A DNA stretch of 64,000 nucleotides from Bin25 sp026709415 (GCA_965200045.1 OZ241330.1:186001-250000); one strand, 5' to 3'. Positions 44,469-52,761 are shown, numbered from the stretch's first letter. A program made the numbers and translations. Notes: generated by a model from the letters alone, not told the origin.

Positions 44469-45536
44469 ATGAAAAGTAAGACAGAAGATATCCATATTCG
44501 GGTTCCTGCTAGGGTGTGCCTTTTTGGTGACCATCAAGATTATTTGGGACTTCCGGTGATTGCCGCAGCAATTAATCGATATATCACCTTAACAGCTCAA
44601 TCCATTGCAGAACGTTATTTCAAAATCCGATTGCCCGATATCAATCAAAACCGCAGCATTGATATACAACATCCCATTGATGCCTTACCTCCCAATGATT
44701 ACTTTTTATCAGGAATCAAATTGTTTCAAGAACAGGGGGTTCGGTTCAAGCAGGGCTACCAAATCACTATATCAAGTGATATTCCCATCAATGCAGGCCT
44801 CTCTTCCTCTTCTGCTCTTGTTGTGGCTTGGATTCGGTTTTTGTTGTCGATACAAAACAAGATTTCAAAACCAAGTGATTTAGAGATAGGGAAAATGGCC
44901 CATCAGGTGGAAGTCTCTCATTTTAATCAGCCTGGGGGCATCATGGATCAGTATACCATTTCTCAAAGAGGGATGTTGTACATCGATACAACGACAAGAG
45001 AATGTACTTCCTTTCCCAAAAATTTAAATTATTTGATCATCGCCGAATCGGGGATTGAAAAGAGAACCCTTCAAGTGCTTCTAAAAGCCAAAACATACGC
45101 TTTAGAAGCTGTTCAACAAGTCAAAAACAAATACCCAAACTTTGATTTACTCCAAAGTTCCGTAACCGATTATAAAAAGTATAAAGATTTGGTTTCTCAA
45201 GAATTACAACCGTATTGGTATGCGACCATCCATAATTATTCAATTACCCTGAAAGCCAAAGCCTTATTGCAAAAAGTCGCTATCAACCAGCAACAAATTG
45301 GGCAATTAATCAATCAACACCAAGATATTCTGCAAACGTGTATCCAAAACACACCTATTGAGATGCAAAACCAAATTCAAAGGGCATTACAAGCGGGGGC
45401 TCTTGGAGCGAAAACCGTTGGTTCCGGAGGTGGTGGTTGTATCGTTGCATTGGCAAACCAAAAAACAAAAAATAAAGTGATTCGAGCGTTTTTGGGGGCG
45501 GGTTCCAAAAAGGCTTATCCCATCGAAATAGTTTAA
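44469..45536 (+). CDS. GHMP-family sugar kinase
   Basis: Predicted to phosphorylate a sugar at C1, as galactokinase and N-acetylgalactosamine kinase do. The 355 residues carry the three GHMP motifs: RVPARVCLFGDHQDYLGLPV at the N-terminus, the ATP loop PINAGLSSSSALVVAW near residues 107-122, and the C-terminal GAKTVGSGGGGCIVAL. The HQDYLG version resembles the galactokinase signature. It lies between the GH109-like gene and a nucleotidyltransferase (6 bases downstream), so a sugar 1-phosphate feeding nucleotide-sugar synthesis is the natural inference. The exact sugar is unknown. Confidence 0.82.
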   Translation: MKSKTEDIHIRVPARVCLFGDHQDYLGLPVIAAAINRYITLTAQSIAERYFKIRLPDINQNRSIDIQHPIDALPPNDYFLSGIKLFQEQGVRFKQGYQITISSDIPINAGLSSSSALVVAWIRFLLSIQNKISKPSDLEIGKMAHQVEVSHFNQPGGIMDQYTISQRGMLYIDTTTRECTSFPKNLNYLIIAESGIEKRTLQVLLKAKTYALEAVQQVKNKYPNFDLLQSSVTDYKKYKDLVSQELQPYWYATIHNYSITLKAKALLQKVAINQQQIGQLINQHQDILQTCIQNTPIEMQNQIQRALQAGALGAKTVGSGGGGCIVALANQKTKNKVIRAFLGAGSKKAYPIEIV

Positions 45537-45542
45537 AGTCAC

Positions 45543-46394
45543 ATGAAAAACAATTATAGTATTATCATTTTAGCAGCTGGGATGTCTTCTCGAATGAAAA
45601 AATCTTTAGGGGATGTTTCATTGGATCCCAAAATTCAAAAAGTTGCCCAATCGGATCACAAAAGCCTCATTCCAGTGACTCAAGATAATGATAGTTTGAT
45701 GAGTCTTCTACTCCAAAATATTGAATCAGCCAATTATACAGATGTCTATTTGATCACGAGTTCCCAGAATCAAGGATTTAAAAATCTTGTTGGTTCCAAA
45801 GATGCCGATAATCTTTACGGCAAACTCAAAATTCATTTTGTGATACAAAAAATTGCACATAACAGAAGTAAACCGGCTGGAACGGCTGATGCCCTGCTGC
45901 AGGCTTATGATCAATACCCTCAATTAAAGTCCTGCTACTTCACTGTTTGTAATGGTGATAATTTATATTCAGTAGCTACCTTAAAAGCATTAAAATCCAA
46001 AAGAAAAGCACCATGTGCCATGATTGCCTATAATCGAGATGGATTACAATTTCCACAAGAACGAATTTCAAAATTTGCCATCATTGATTGTGATGAAAAC
46101 TGGTTTCTAAAAAAAATAATTGAAAAACCTAGTGTATCTCAAATTGCTAAACACAAAGATGCCAATGGGAGCACTAGACTGAGCATGAATGTATTCAATT
46201 TTGATGGCGGTTTGATGTTTCCTTTCATAAAAGAATGTCCATTTAACGAAATCAGAGATGAAAAAGAACTCCCTCAAGCCGTAGTAGATTACGTTGCAAA
46301 AAACCCAAAAGGAATGCTATGTATCCCAGTTTCAGAACACCTGCCTGATTTGACTTCGGCTCATGATATTGAAGTATTGAAAAGCATTGGATAG
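45543..46394 (+). CDS. sugar nucleotidyltransferase
   Basis: Predicted to join a nucleoside triphosphate with a sugar 1-phosphate. The 283-residue protein has the nucleotidyltransferase signature in the N-terminus, IILAAGMSSRMKKS, with an acidic insert, then PAGTADALLQAYDQY and CYFTVCNGDNLYS, whose Asp may bind the metal; EKPSVSQIAKH follows. It starts 6 bases after the GHMP kinase and completes a three-gene operon headed by the GH109-like enzyme. Likely reaction: a hexosamine 1-phosphate to a UDP- or other NDP-sugar. Substrate is not shown by sequence. Confidence 0.8.
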   Translation: MKNNYSIIILAAGMSSRMKKSLGDVSLDPKIQKVAQSDHKSLIPVTQDNDSLMSLLLQNIESANYTDVYLITSSQNQGFKNLVGSKDADNLYGKLKIHFVIQKIAHNRSKPAGTADALLQAYDQYPQLKSCYFTVCNGDNLYSVATLKALKSKRKAPCAMIAYNRDGLQFPQERISKFAIIDCDENWFLKKIIEKPSVSQIAKHKDANGSTRLSMNVFNFDGGLMFPFIKECPFNEIRDEKELPQAVVDYVAKNPKGMLCIPVSEHLPDLTSAHDIEVLKSIG

Positions 46395-46622
46395 TATTGA
46401 ACCATATGGAATGGTACTCTGTCTACTACCACGAAACCGAAGCGTTCTAAAATATGGGACTTATACGCTTAATCTAATATGACCTATCAGACTCTGGTTT
46501 TGATTCATTGTCATCTCGACGGAATATATCACTCTTTGATAGTGCTACCACATTGTGTGGAATGTCAATTTTGAGAGAACTTGACATTTCATTTTAGGGT
46601 TTGTTTTATCAAGTATCGAATT

Positions 46623-46632
46623 CCCCCCCCCC
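46623..46632. repeat. run of ten C next to the ribE stop
   Basis: C10 lies 9 bases beyond the ribE stop and is followed by TTTTAA, the same arrangement as the C9 run beside coaD. It lies in a 247-base convergent gap that holds no other feature I can support. Confidence 0.9.
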
Positions 46633-46641
46633 TTTTAAATT

Positions 46642-47253
46642 TTAATCGTCATTAGAACTTGTCCCTTTTTCCCGCTCATAAAGCTTGGTAATATATTTTC
46701 CAATGATGTCAAATTCGATATTGACTTGAGTCCCCCTTTCTAAAAATTGCATGTTGGTGGATTGGTAGCTATAAGGAATGATGTAAATACTGAATTGACT
46801 GTCAGCAGTGTCCACAACGGTAAAACTGATGCCATCAAGACAAATAGATCCTTTTTCGATGATGGGAAACTTTGGTGGATGGTGACATTCAAATCGATAT
46901 AATCCTGGTCCTTTTTTTTGTGGTGTTTCGATGCAAACGGCTATTTGGTCTACATGCCCCTGTACTAAATGCCCATCTAGAGGATCGCCCATTTTTAAAC
47001 TACGTTCTAAATTGAGGTAACTTCCCTTCCCAAGCAAACCAAGATTACTTCTTTGCAAAGTTTCAGAAATAGCGGTCACACCATAGGTGGATTGATCAAA
47101 CTTGGTGACGGTCAAGCACACCCCATTATGAGAAATACTTTGCCCAATGGTTAACTCAGACGATAAATGACTATTGATGATGAATTCTTTTGAATTCTGA
47201 CTAGAATGAATGCTTTCTATGATACCCATGGATTCTACGATACCTGAAAACAT
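46642..47253 (-). CDS. ribE: riboflavin synthase, alpha chain type
   Basis: Makes riboflavin from two 6,7-dimethyl-8-ribityllumazines. The 203-residue protein has the two repeated lumazine-binding domains: MFSGIVESMGIIESIHSS with ISHNGVCLTVTKF, and LVQGHVDQIAVCIE with GSICLDGISFTVVD. It is divergent from pdxA, whose ATG is 48 bases away; this head-to-head pair of cofactor genes is conserved in flavobacteria. Length is normal with a short acidic tail. Confidence 0.95.
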   Translation of the reverse strand: MFSGIVESMGIIESIHSSQNSKEFIINSHLSSELTIGQSISHNGVCLTVTKFDQSTYGVTAISETLQRSNLGLLGKGSYLNLERSLKMGDPLDGHLVQGHVDQIAVCIETPQKKGPGLYRFECHHPPKFPIIEKGSICLDGISFTVVDTADSQFSIYIIPYSYQSTNMQFLERGTQVNIEFDIIGKYITKLYEREKGTSSNDD

Positions 47254-47300
47254 ACGCTACTGAATGACTACTTTTGGCTGGCAATTTAGTTAGAAAGTAC

Positions 47301-48332
47301 ATGCCTCCAAAACCTAAAAAAATACTTGTTGGTATCTCTATGGGGAACCCCAATGGGGTTGGTCCAGAGATTATCATCAAAACTTTTGAAGACAAAAGAA
47401 TGTATGATTTTTTTACGGTGATTGTCTTTGGTAGCAGCCAAATTCTCCAAAAGATGGCCAGGTTTTATAAATCATCAACTAAAATTCGATCGATAGGAGA
47501 AGATAACAAGGTTTTAAATAATACATTGAATGTACTTGAAGTGGCTGAAAATCAAGAGTTTGATTGGCAGTTGGGACAGTCAAATGCCGAATCGGGCCGG
47601 ATGGCCGTTCTGGCCTTAGAAGAAGCCACCCATGTTTTAAATAATGATAAAATTCATTGTTTAGTGACGGCGCCTATTGATAAACAAAGTAGTTATTCAG
47701 AAGATTTTCCATACGCTGGTCATACAGAATACCTAAAAGATTTTTTCAATCAAGAAACTTTAATGATGATGGTTAGTGAACATTTAAGAGTCGCTCTAGT
47801 CACAGAACACATAGCATTATCAGAAATTCCCAGGTTGATTACTAAAGAACGCCTACATCAAAAATTGGATTTATTATTAAATTCCCTAAAACAAGACTTT
47901 GCTATCCATCGACCCAAAGTCGCCGTTTTGGGCCTAAATCCCCATTCGGGGGACAACGGAGTGATGGGATCTGAAGAAATCGATACCATATCACCTATAA
48001 TTAAAAAATATCGAAACAACGAAGAATTTGTTTTTGGGCCTTTTTCGGCCGATGGATTTTTTGCGAGTGGAAAATACCGGCAGTTTGATGCCACCTTAGC
48101 CATGTTTCACGATCAAGGCTTGATTCCGTTTAAAGCTTTATCCTTTGGTAATGGCGTGAATTTTACTGCTGGATTAGATAAAGTTAGAACTTCCCCCGAT
48201 CACGGTACGGCCTTTGACATTGCTGGGAAAAACAAAGCCAATGCCAACTCATTTAGGGAAGCTCTTTTTACTGGAAGACAAGTTTACTACAATCGATTGG
48301 ACTATCTTTCAACTGAATCTAATTCGGATTAG
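47301..48332 (+). CDS. pdxA: 4-hydroxythreonine-4-phosphate dehydrogenase
   Basis: Oxidises 4-phosphohydroxythreonine in pyridoxal phosphate synthesis. ATG 47301 gives the family start, PKKILVGISMGNPNGVGPEI; the frame's TTG at 47274 is not needed. Other marks: CLVTAPIDKQSSYSEDFPYA with the substrate lysine, FAGHTEYL-type GHTEYLKDF with a zinc-ligand histidine, LNPHSGDNG, and AMFHDQGLIPFKAL with another metal histidine, then RTSPDHGTAFDIAG. The 343-residue length is normal. Its 3' end overlaps the convergent sulfatase by 14 bases, where accessory DNA begins. Confidence 0.95.
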   Translation: MPPKPKKILVGISMGNPNGVGPEIIIKTFEDKRMYDFFTVIVFGSSQILQKMARFYKSSTKIRSIGEDNKVLNNTLNVLEVAENQEFDWQLGQSNAESGRMAVLALEEATHVLNNDKIHCLVTAPIDKQSSYSEDFPYAGHTEYLKDFFNQETLMMMVSEHLRVALVTEHIALSEIPRLITKERLHQKLDLLLNSLKQDFAIHRPKVAVLGLNPHSGDNGVMGSEEIDTISPIIKKYRNNEEFVFGPFSADGFFASGKYRQFDATLAMFHDQGLIPFKALSFGNGVNFTAGLDKVRTSPDHGTAFDIAGKNKANANSFREALFTGRQVYYNRLDYLSTESNSD

Positions 48333-49929
48333 TCCATAATGCACTGTCTTGATATCCAATGCGGACCGCTTTGGATTCAAAATTCCATTCTATTGATAAC
48401 GGTTGAGTATAAATATCCCAATGTTTGTTTCCGTTTTTTCGATAAACGATAGTAGCGTCTTCCAAAGGGCTTTCCAAATAAATTGAATCGTTTTTAATCG
48501 TTGCTATCGGAGGTGAAAGAATCGGGTTTTGTCCTCCAACCAACCATTGATTCATCAATTCTTTTTCAGGATAGACGCCTAAATCCCCTGAATAGAGCAT
48601 CCATCGATCCAACTTTTGACTCAACGAATCAGCCACCTGACGATATTGACCTTGATAGGCCAAATTATTTAGTTCATATGGGTCGACCGATAAGTCATAC
48701 AATTCGGTTTTGGGTTTGGGAACATCAAACCATTGGCTTTGATGTTTATTGAGTTGATTATCTTTATATAAATCAGAAAGATGTTGCATCAATGGCATGG
48801 AATTTCGATAACTGATATCCAGTGCGTTTGAGATCTCAGGATATAAATTTCGAATGAACTTATAGTTTCCTGATCTGATAGCTCTTTTCATGTCGATTTT
48901 TTCATCAAAGCGATTGGATGTGGCATAGATTTCATTGATTGAATCACGAATGGCAAATGAGCCTAAAAATGGATTCCCCTCCATGATATCCGGTGGTCGA
49001 ATGCCAGCCAATGAAAGCACCGTAGGAGCAAAATCAATAAAACTCACAAAATCATCTTCAGTAGAACCACTGGATTGATTGTAAGGTAGCTTGACAATTA
49101 GAGGCACTTTAATTCCCGTTTCATAAAGGGATCGTTTATATCTCGGAAATGGCCCACCATGATCCCCATAAAAGAATATCACACTCTTTTTAAAAAGTTT
49201 GTCTTCTTTTAATTGATCAATGATGTTTCCGATTTGTTGATCTAATCGAATGATATTAGAATATCCAATAGCTAAATCTTTTCTTACCACTTCATTATCA
49301 GGGAAAATTGGTGGTATTGGAACTTGCTCTGGGGCAACTAATAAAGGCTCTTTCGATTGATTCCAAATTTGCGATTCATGAGTGATTCCAAAATTAAAAA
49401 CAGTAAAAAAAGGTGTTTTTGGGGGACGATTTCTCCAATGAGCTTGGGGACTTGATTCGTCCCATCCAGAATCTAGAGATTTGAAGTTATAATCTTCTTT
49501 TGCATTATTGGTACAGTAATAACCATGGATTCTCAAATATTCTGTAAACATTTTGACTCCATTGGGGACGATTGGAGAGTAATTAGGAATCCCGAGGGTT
49601 GGTTCATTCTTGATTTGGTTGCTGCTATATGTGCGCATGTTGTGGGTTCCTATGGTGGTTGGATACATACCAGTGATTAGAGCGCTCCGAGCTGGAGCAC
49701 AAACAGGTGTCGGTGTGTAGGCATTGTTAAAGACAATGCCTTTTTTTGCTAAAAACTCAAGATTAGGGAGTTCAATCGTTTCATTGCCATAAATTGGCAG
49801 AAATTCTGGAGATAAATCTTCAGCAACAATCCAAACGATATTAGGACGCTCCACTGTTTTTCTATCGCAACTCTTAAAAATCAATCCAAACATCACATAA
49901 AAAAGTAATCTTTTGAATCTAATATTCAT
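48319..49929 (-). CDS. sulfatase lipoprotein
   Basis: Predicted to remove sulfate esters, probably from sulfated algal or animal polysaccharides. ATG 49929 gives a lipoprotein signal (YVMFGLIFKSC); the frame continues to 49956. The catalytic sequence CAPARSALITG (Cys77) fits C-x-P-x-R-x4-TG; this cysteine becomes formylglycine. Metal-binding residues lie in VWIVAEDLSPEF near the N-terminus and YGDHGGPFPRYKRS. The C-terminal extension is usual for the alkaline-phosphatase-like fold. It overlaps pdxA by 14 bases at its 3' end. No SusC/D pair is adjacent; one lies at 60-64 kb. Confidence 0.9.
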   Translation of the reverse strand: MNIRFKRLLFYVMFGLIFKSCDRKTVERPNIVWIVAEDLSPEFLPIYGNETIELPNLEFLAKKGIVFNNAYTPTPVCAPARSALITGMYPTTIGTHNMRTYSSNQIKNEPTLGIPNYSPIVPNGVKMFTEYLRIHGYYCTNNAKEDYNFKSLDSGWDESSPQAHWRNRPPKTPFFTVFNFGITHESQIWNQSKEPLLVAPEQVPIPPIFPDNEVVRKDLAIGYSNIIRLDQQIGNIIDQLKEDKLFKKSVIFFYGDHGGPFPRYKRSLYETGIKVPLIVKLPYNQSSGSTEDDFVSFIDFAPTVLSLAGIRPPDIMEGNPFLGSFAIRDSINEIYATSNRFDEKIDMKRAIRSGNYKFIRNLYPEISNALDISYRNSMPLMQHLSDLYKDNQLNKHQSQWFDVPKPKTELYDLSVDPYELNNLAYQGQYRQVADSLSQKLDRWMLYSGDLGVYPEKELMNQWLVGGQNPILSPPIATIKNDSIYLESPLEDATIVYRKNGNKHWDIYTQPLSIEWNFESKAVRIGYQDSALWTNPN

Positions 49930-49962
49930 CGTTCTTAAAATTCTGAATTGGATCATCTAATG

Positions 49963-49970
49963 CAAAAATA
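49963..49970 (-). promoter_or_regulatory. -7 box upstream of the sulfatase
   Basis: On the minus strand TATTTTTG (49970-49963) lies 33 bases before the ATG at 49929. No well-placed -33 TTTG is seen. The remaining 215 bases up to the left inverted repeat show nothing else. Confidence 0.4.
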
Positions 49971-50184
49971 TTTGTGTGGCATTTAATCTACGGTCTCAAA
50001 GTTAGAACATACTTGAAACAGAAAAATTGAAATTTCAATATTCTTTGAAAATTGTAAATAATGGTTTTAAAGAACATCTCATGATGGTTAGTCATATTAA
50101 TTGGATGGACGAATAAAAACCATCTATTTGTTTGAAATAAAGTTATCCATAACATAGGTCATATGTATCCGGTAATTATAATTT

Positions 50185-50210
50185 GGGAATTATATACTTT
50201 CGTAACCGCC
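50185..50210. repeat. left 26-bp inverted repeat of the restriction-modification cassette
   Basis: gggaattatatactttcgta plus accgcc. Its exact reverse complement occurs at 52747-52772, with no mismatch in 26 bases. The pair encloses the frameshifted restriction-modification gene and its small partner. The repeat contains TATACTTTCG, close to a Bacteroidota -7 box. Confidence 0.95.
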
Positions 50211-50261
50211 CGGCAGCTGAGATAGAGACTATACGCTATTTTCTTATTGTCAAGGGCTAAC

Positions 50262-50402
50262 TTACCTTATTGGCTTGAAAAACGCTTCTCTGATTTCCTC
50301 ATCCGACAACCCAGGCATATCGTGTTCTTCTTTCAATTCCTTAGAAGTCGGTTGGTAGGTGGAGGGTTTGGGTTTACTTTGATTTGAAATGCTTTTTTTC
50401 AT
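50262..50402 (-). CDS. 46-residue protein coupled to the restriction-modification gene
   Basis: A short gene in the cassette: its ATG overlaps the TGA of the upstream methylase frame (ATGA at 50402-50399), the signature of coupled translation. The product is MKKSISNQSKPKPSTYQPTS, followed by KELKEEHDMPGLSDEEIREA and a short end FFKPIR. The first half is basic and probably disordered, the second an acidic helix. I do not know the family. It may modulate the enzyme or be a regulator. It ends 51 bases before the left inverted repeat. Confidence 0.55.
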   Translation of the reverse strand: MKKSISNQSKPKPSTYQPTSKELKEEHDMPGLSDEEIREAFFKPIR

Positions 50403-51661
50403 AAACTATTAATTCTATTTATATCTATATTCCCTTTTTCATCAATAGGAATAAGTATTTTAAAATCTTCTAATTTATCGCTACTAAATTTTCTATAGTA
50501 GTGGTACCTCCATTTTTCCCTGTTGATTATTGAACAAAGAAATAGTCCAACTTTTTTTGAATTATACTTTTCTTTGAGCATACATACATGAACATCGGGA
50601 TTAGCTGCAAATTCATAATCATGGTAAAACGCTCGACAACTCCCTCCATTTGCTGAGATAGTAATGCAGCCTGAAGGATAGATTTTTTTGACTTTCATTT
50701 GATCAACTGAACACGAAATTCCATTTCTCGTCTCACTAGTTGAAATTAAAGGTAGATTTCCATCAGATAAATTTTTAGCCCTTCCACTCTTACCTCTTTC
50801 TTTTTCTTTAATAAACATTGATAATGAAACCCACTTTATTTTGTCAAAATAATATTTGGGAGCATTAGTATTTGTTTGTAGATAAAAATAGGCGTCGTTT
50901 AAATTATTCTTTACAAAATCCATTTCCCTTGAATTCAACCGTTCATTTTCTCTATTCCTTCCGATATAAAACTCTGGAGTATAATCATAATTATCCGTTA
51001 TCAATAAAGAACAATCTAATGTTTGAGATATATAGTCCGGTTCTGTTTTAGTTGCTAAAAAATTTTTTAAAACGTTTTTTATTTGTTCTATGTTTCCCTC
51101 AGTGTGTTTTTTAGTTTTAGAATATGCCACACCATCATCTAAAACGCCAAATACCACTTTATCTTTATCAAATTGATGAGGCTTATTCGCTTTAATGATA
51201 ACTCCATAAGTGCCTTTATCTGCTTTAGCAGCTTTAAATAATTGCTCTGGTAACTTTATAACAGAAATTAAAGTGTGACGTTTTAACAACTCTTTTCTCC
51301 AAGTTATTTCCTTTCTTTCATCATTAGACGAACCCATAGAAGTTGTTGGTAAAACTGAAAACAGTAAGCCATTCTTTTCCATATTATTTAACGCTAAATT
51401 GACAAATTCCCACTCAAATTCGAGGCTTTTTGCAAAAGGAGGGTTCATTAATACTTTATTTGGTTTTTTGTTATCTCGACGTGTAAATAGTTTATTGACA
51501 TCCATACTTAAACTATCTCCAAATTTTATATTACTACTACCATCTCCTCTAAATATCATGTTTACTATCGCCAAAGCAACAACTGTAGGGTCATTATCTA
51601 TTCCATAAAAATTACCTGATTTAAAACCGTTTTTACCCCCCCCCTGAATTTTTTTTAACAA
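50399..51661 (-). CDS. restriction-modification enzyme, 3' part (methylase motif IV and specificity domain)
   Basis: Second part of a gene split by a frame change at a G9 run. From the run onward it reads KNGFKSGNFYGIDNDPTVVA, then methylase motif IV MNPPFAKS, an HsdM-like helical region, and a C-terminal 200-residue domain like one half of a type I HsdS, with LPLISTSETRNGISCSVDQM in its target-recognition part. The ATG at 51661 lies in an A-rich stretch and is unlikely to be a real start. Joined to the upstream frame by loss of one G it would complete a 758-residue enzyme. It overlaps the following 46-codon gene by 4 bases. Confidence 0.85.
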   Translation of the reverse strand: MLKKIQGGGKNGFKSGNFYGIDNDPTVVALAIVNMIFRGDGSSNIKFGDSLSMDVNKLFTRRDNKKPNKVLMNPPFAKSLEFEWEFVNLALNNMEKNGLLFSVLPTTSMGSSNDERKEITWRKELLKRHTLISVIKLPEQLFKAAKADKGTYGVIIKANKPHQFDKDKVVFGVLDDGVAYSKTKKHTEGNIEQIKNVLKNFLATKTEPDYISQTLDCSLLITDNYDYTPEFYIGRNRENERLNSREMDFVKNNLNDAYFYLQTNTNAPKYYFDKIKWVSLSMFIKEKERGKSGRAKNLSDGNLPLISTSETRNGISCSVDQMKVKKIYPSGCITISANGGSCRAFYHDYEFAANPDVHVCMLKEKYNSKKVGLFLCSIINREKWRYHYYRKFSSDKLEDFKILIPIDEKGNIDINRINSL

Positions 51662-52676
51662 TATCTAATGCGGACACTAAAAAACCCCCAGTCCCGCATG
51701 CTGGATCAAATACAATATCGTCTTTTTGTATTGAAAGCATTTGAGATGCCCATCTAGTTATATGTCTTGGAGTTAGTACTATTCCAAGTTCTTTTGCATC
51801 ATTGCCATATTTTAAAAATTTTTCATAGAACTGACCTAGTAAGTCTCGGCCACTCTCAATTGCGGATGTGATGTTCAAATCTCGTAATCTACTAATTACC
51901 TGATGAAAAGATTTTTTAAGTTTTTCATGATTGTCTTCAGATGGTAAACTGATTTTTATTTGATCAAAGTAATCTCCTTTTTTATATTTTTTTAACATTA
52001 ATTCAGCTCTACTATTAATATCATTTATTAAAATTGAAGATGTATTACTTAATTTGAAATTAGGCTCATTTGCTAACGCGAGTAAAATACATGACAAAGC
52101 TCCCGCTCTATTCCTTTTATTTATAGATCCCTCATGAAAAATCTTATTAATATTTTCAGTTCTCTTATTGAATAAATCGTCATCAATCTCATATTCAATT
52201 AACTTACCGTGGGTTAGTAATTGATCCATTTGTTCGGGCGATATAAATCCAGTTGCTTTTTGATCATTAATCAATAAGGTTATCCATGAATTATTAAATT
52301 TATGTTTTGTCTCAACATAATAAGTTGAATCCGGACTTCCAGATATTCCAGTTATTATGCAACAATTTAATTCCGATTTTTGATTTATTCTTTCGGCATA
52401 ATTTTCAGCGTCTTGAATTGCTTTATTTAAATGACCAGGATCACTTTTTGCTTCAATTACCCAATATTCTTTTTCATTTATTTTTACAATATTCTCTGGC
52501 ACTTTCCCATCTAATGCAAATTTTAATTCTTCGTTGTTTCTTAATTCTGTTTGAGTATACACGGAACCCCCACGTGAAATTGTTTTAGTATTCCAACCTA
52601 AATCCTTTAATTTTTCTAGTATTAAAGGGTAAAGCCTAAATTCGCTATCATTTTTTATATTTCGTTTTTTAGTCAT
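51633..52676 (-). CDS. restriction-modification enzyme, 5' part (nuclease and methylase motif I), frame OFF
   Basis: First part of the split gene. ATG 52676 gives MTKKRNIKNDSEFRLYPLIL. A PD-(D/E)xK-like nuclease site is visible: ALDGKVPENI then YWVIEAKSD (Asp56, Glu75, Lys77). A long helical linker follows, then the start of an HsdM-type N6-adenine methylase with motif I DPACGTGGF at about residue 324. The frame ends a few codons later: G9 is read as Gly-Gly-Gly then TAA. With eight G the frame would continue into the 3' part for 758 residues in all. In this state the protein lacks motif IV and the target-recognition domain, so it should be inactive. Confidence 0.85.
   Translation of the reverse strand: MTKKRNIKNDSEFRLYPLILEKLKDLGWNTKTISRGGSVYTQTELRNNEELKFALDGKVPENIVKINEKEYWVIEAKSDPGHLNKAIQDAENYAERINQKSELNCCIITGISGSPDSTYYVETKHKFNNSWITLLINDQKATGFISPEQMDQLLTHGKLIEYEIDDDLFNKRTENINKIFHEGSINKRNRAGALSCILLALANEPNFKLSNTSSILINDINSRAELMLKKYKKGDYFDQIKISLPSEDNHEKLKKSFHQVISRLRDLNITSAIESGRDLLGQFYEKFLKYGNDAKELGIVLTPRHITRWASQMLSIQKDDIVFDPACGTGGFLVSALDIVKKNSGGG
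51636..51644. repeat. run of nine G (coding strand) inside the restriction-modification gene
   Basis: C9 on the plus strand, G9 in the gene, directly after an A8 run. It sits exactly where the two methylase frames meet. G8 (or G11) joins them; G9 gives a TAA at once. Confidence 0.95.
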
Positions 52677-52692
52677 TATTTTTTTAATAAAA

Positions 52693-52761
52693 TTCGTAAT
52701 TAAATGTACTTGCAAAAAAAACTTTCGTAATTAAATTTATTTTTATGGCGGTTACGAAAGT
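52693..52761. promoter_or_regulatory. operator-like repeats in front of the restriction-modification gene
   Basis: ttcgtaattaaat occurs twice as a direct repeat (52693-52705, 52724-52736). The second copy's actttcgtaa (52721-52730) also pairs with ttacgaaagt (52752-52761), which is part of the right inverted repeat: a 10-bp palindrome with a 21-base spacer. All lie 17-85 bases before ATG 52676, where a controller protein or the enzyme itself could bind. Confidence 0.6.
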
